In this document: piece by piece, positions 62,629 through 64,000 of the stretch
How positions within the stretch are numbered: the stretch's first letter is position 1
How the letters are laid out: each line of letters begins with the position of its first letter
Assembly: GCA_963575745.1 (NCBI GenBank)
Contig: CAUYUJ010014616.1
Coordinates: 166,097-230,096 of the forward strand
Reading direction: 5' to 3'
From: Prorocentrum cordatum
Taxonomy: Eukaryota; Sar; Dinophyceae; Prorocentrales; Prorocentraceae
Length of the DNA: 64,000 bases
Made by a program: the position numbers and the translations under genes
Notes under the pieces: generated by a model
What the model was told of the DNA's origin: nothing
Seen by the model: only the letters and a program-made list of their open reading frames with translations
The model's database searches: none

Positions 62629-64000
62629 GATCCGGCCGCTCCCGCCCTGCGGGTTGGGCCGTGCGAGACCTCTCTGACAAAGTGTTCGGCACTATCTTTC
62701 CCCTTCCTTCGCCAGTGGCTGGTCAAAGCCCTCCTGAAAGTCCCTCCGAGGGGGCCCCACTCTGCCGGCGGACCCCCCCTCCCTGAACAGTTCCGGCGCC
62801 CGGGGGCGATTCAAGAGCGCCCTAAAACGGGCCAAGAGAGCTCCAAGACGGCCCAAGCGAGCCTCCAGACGGTTCCAGATCGCTCCAAAACGCCTAAGAT
62901 GGCCTCCAGACGGCCCAAGACGCCTCCAAGACGGCCCAAGAGGGCTCCAAGAGCACCCCCAAGACAGCCCCGAGAAGCAAAAATCATTGATTTTTCAGTG
63001 GTTTTTGGAGGATTTACACGTTCACGCCATTTCGGCTTACCCACGCTCCACGACGGCCCAAGAGGCCCCCCAGATCGCCCCAGGACGGCCCAACAGGCCT
63101 CCAAGACGGCCCCAAGACGGCCCAAGAGGGCCCCAAGACCGCCCAAGAGGCCCCCGGGACGGCCCAAGAGGGGTCCCAGGATGGCCCCAAGAGGAGGCCC
63201 AGAAGGGACACCCGAATGAACATGTCGAGCTTTCGGCTCGAGAGGCCCCCAGGAGACCCTAAGAGGCCCCCTGGAGGCCCCCAACAAACCCCAAGAGAGC
63301 CCCAAGAGGCCCCAAGAGGGCCTCAAGAGGTCTCCAAGAAGCCCCTGGGACGCCCCCAAGAGGCCCCTAAACTGCCCCGCAGAAGCCTCCGAGAGCCCTC
63401 TCGAGAGACCCCAGGAAGCGTCCATGAGGACTCCGTCCGACCCAAAACCCAAGCACGGTGGCGGGATGGGGCGACGGCTATTTGATAGCTGGCATACGCG
63501 CCGCGTCACGACTTTCGATGCTGCGCACCTCTTCGAAAAACTCCCATGGAGCGGCCGGTGATGCGCCGCCGGCGTCCTCGATCCGGCCGCTCCCGCCCTG
63601 CGGGTTGGGCCGTGCGAGACCTCTCTGACACAGTGTCTGGCACAGTCTTTGCCCCCTTCTCCAGTGCCTGGTCAAAAACCTCCTGAAAGTCCCTCCGAGG
63701 GGGCCCCACTCTGCCGCCGGCCCCACTCTGCCGGCGGCCCCCTTCAAGGTCTCAAACGGCCCGGGGACGACCCAAGGGCGCCCCAAGCCGGTCCAAGAGA
63801 GTCCCGAGCAGTCCAAGAGAGCCTCCAGACGGTTCCAGATCGCTCCAAGACGCCCAAGATGGCCTCCAGACGGCCCAAGACGCCTCCAAGACGGCCCAAG
63901 AGGGCTCCAAGAGCACCCCCAAGACAGCGACGAGAAGCAAAAATCATTGATTGTTCAATGGTTTTTGAAGGATTTACACGTTCACGCCATTTCGGCTTAC
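62629..64000. repeat. Direct duplication with period about 951-960 bp
   Basis: The block from GATCCGGCCGCTCCCGCCCT to CACGCCATTTCGGCTTAC occupies 62,629-63,040 and 63,580-64,000, where the window ends. Inside are CCAGACGGTTCCAGATCGCT, CCAAGACGGCCC and CAAGAGGGCTCC words and GAAGCAAAAATCATTGATT. The spacer (63,041-63,579) is dominated by CCAAGAGGCCCC-type words. The array probably continues past the right edge. Confidence 0.9.

Noticed and set aside
63017-63040. CGCCATTTCGGCTTAC, similar to the core of the dinoflagellate spliced leader (GCCATTTTGGCTCAAG)
   Set aside because: Matches only a short core with mismatches at the 3' end, sits inside a duplicated repeat (also at 63,981) and lacks a splice-donor context. 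Most likely chance.

Overview
The window looks like nuclear DNA of a GC-rich eukaryote whose intergenic space is packed with repeats, most likely a dinoflagellate. The best evidence is a decayed non-LTR retrotransposon at 20.4-23.7 kb. Its reverse transcriptase is followed by two Cys/His fingers and a domain with a GPPCGTWSAAR signature, an arrangement I associate with dinoflagellate retroelements. Other support comes from several more fragments of non-LTR elements, very abundant GGA/TCC and GAT/ATC trinucleotide arrays, and the lack of dense gene packing. The base composition fits a GC-rich genus such as Prorocentrum, but the genus is inference. I recognise no complete host gene, no rRNA or tRNA gene, no CRISPR array and no bacterial operon.

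Layout. 0-7.3 kb: GGA/TCC arrays, a copy of dispersed element X on the minus strand, and two short coding-like stretches on the minus strand (3.4-3.6 and 4.8-5.15 kb). 7.6-8.6 kb: an 89-bp minisatellite, then a GAT array. 8.8-19 kb: many short inverted-repeat elements (families D and E, a TA-flanked MITE, foldbacks), local tandem duplications and one non-LTR C-terminal fragment (16.6 kb). 19.7-27.5 kb: element X copy B, then the reverse transcriptase element, then 3.7 kb of unrecognised A/C-rich coding-like sequence. 27.5-35.3 kb: repeats, a second TA MITE and two tandem copies of a roughly 0.8-kb element with TTG tails (family F). 35.4-37.8 kb, minus strand: the 5' half of another non-LTR element (coiled coil, RRM-like region, APE-type endonuclease). 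38.3-45 kb: element X copies C and D around a 1.1-kb GAT/GCT/GGA array, a near-perfect 119-bp palindrome and a minus-strand post-RT fragment. 45-56.9 kb: GC-rich DNA, duplicated blocks, families D, E, F and G and ATC arrays. 57-59 kb, minus strand: a fragment with a broken RNase H domain. 59-62 kb: a nested repeat complex around a 65-bp minisatellite. 62.6-64 kb: a duplicated unit with period about 951 bp.

Nothing here works together as a pathway. The non-LTR fragments carry different modules (endonuclease, RT, finger/methyltransferase-like, RNase H, C-terminal domain), and all are broken by frameshifts or stops. At least seven families of short dispersed or inverted-repeat elements recur, several of them bounded by trinucleotide arrays. 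Most long open frames run through trinucleotide arrays, where several frames stay open by default, and are not genes. All alignments were made by eye.
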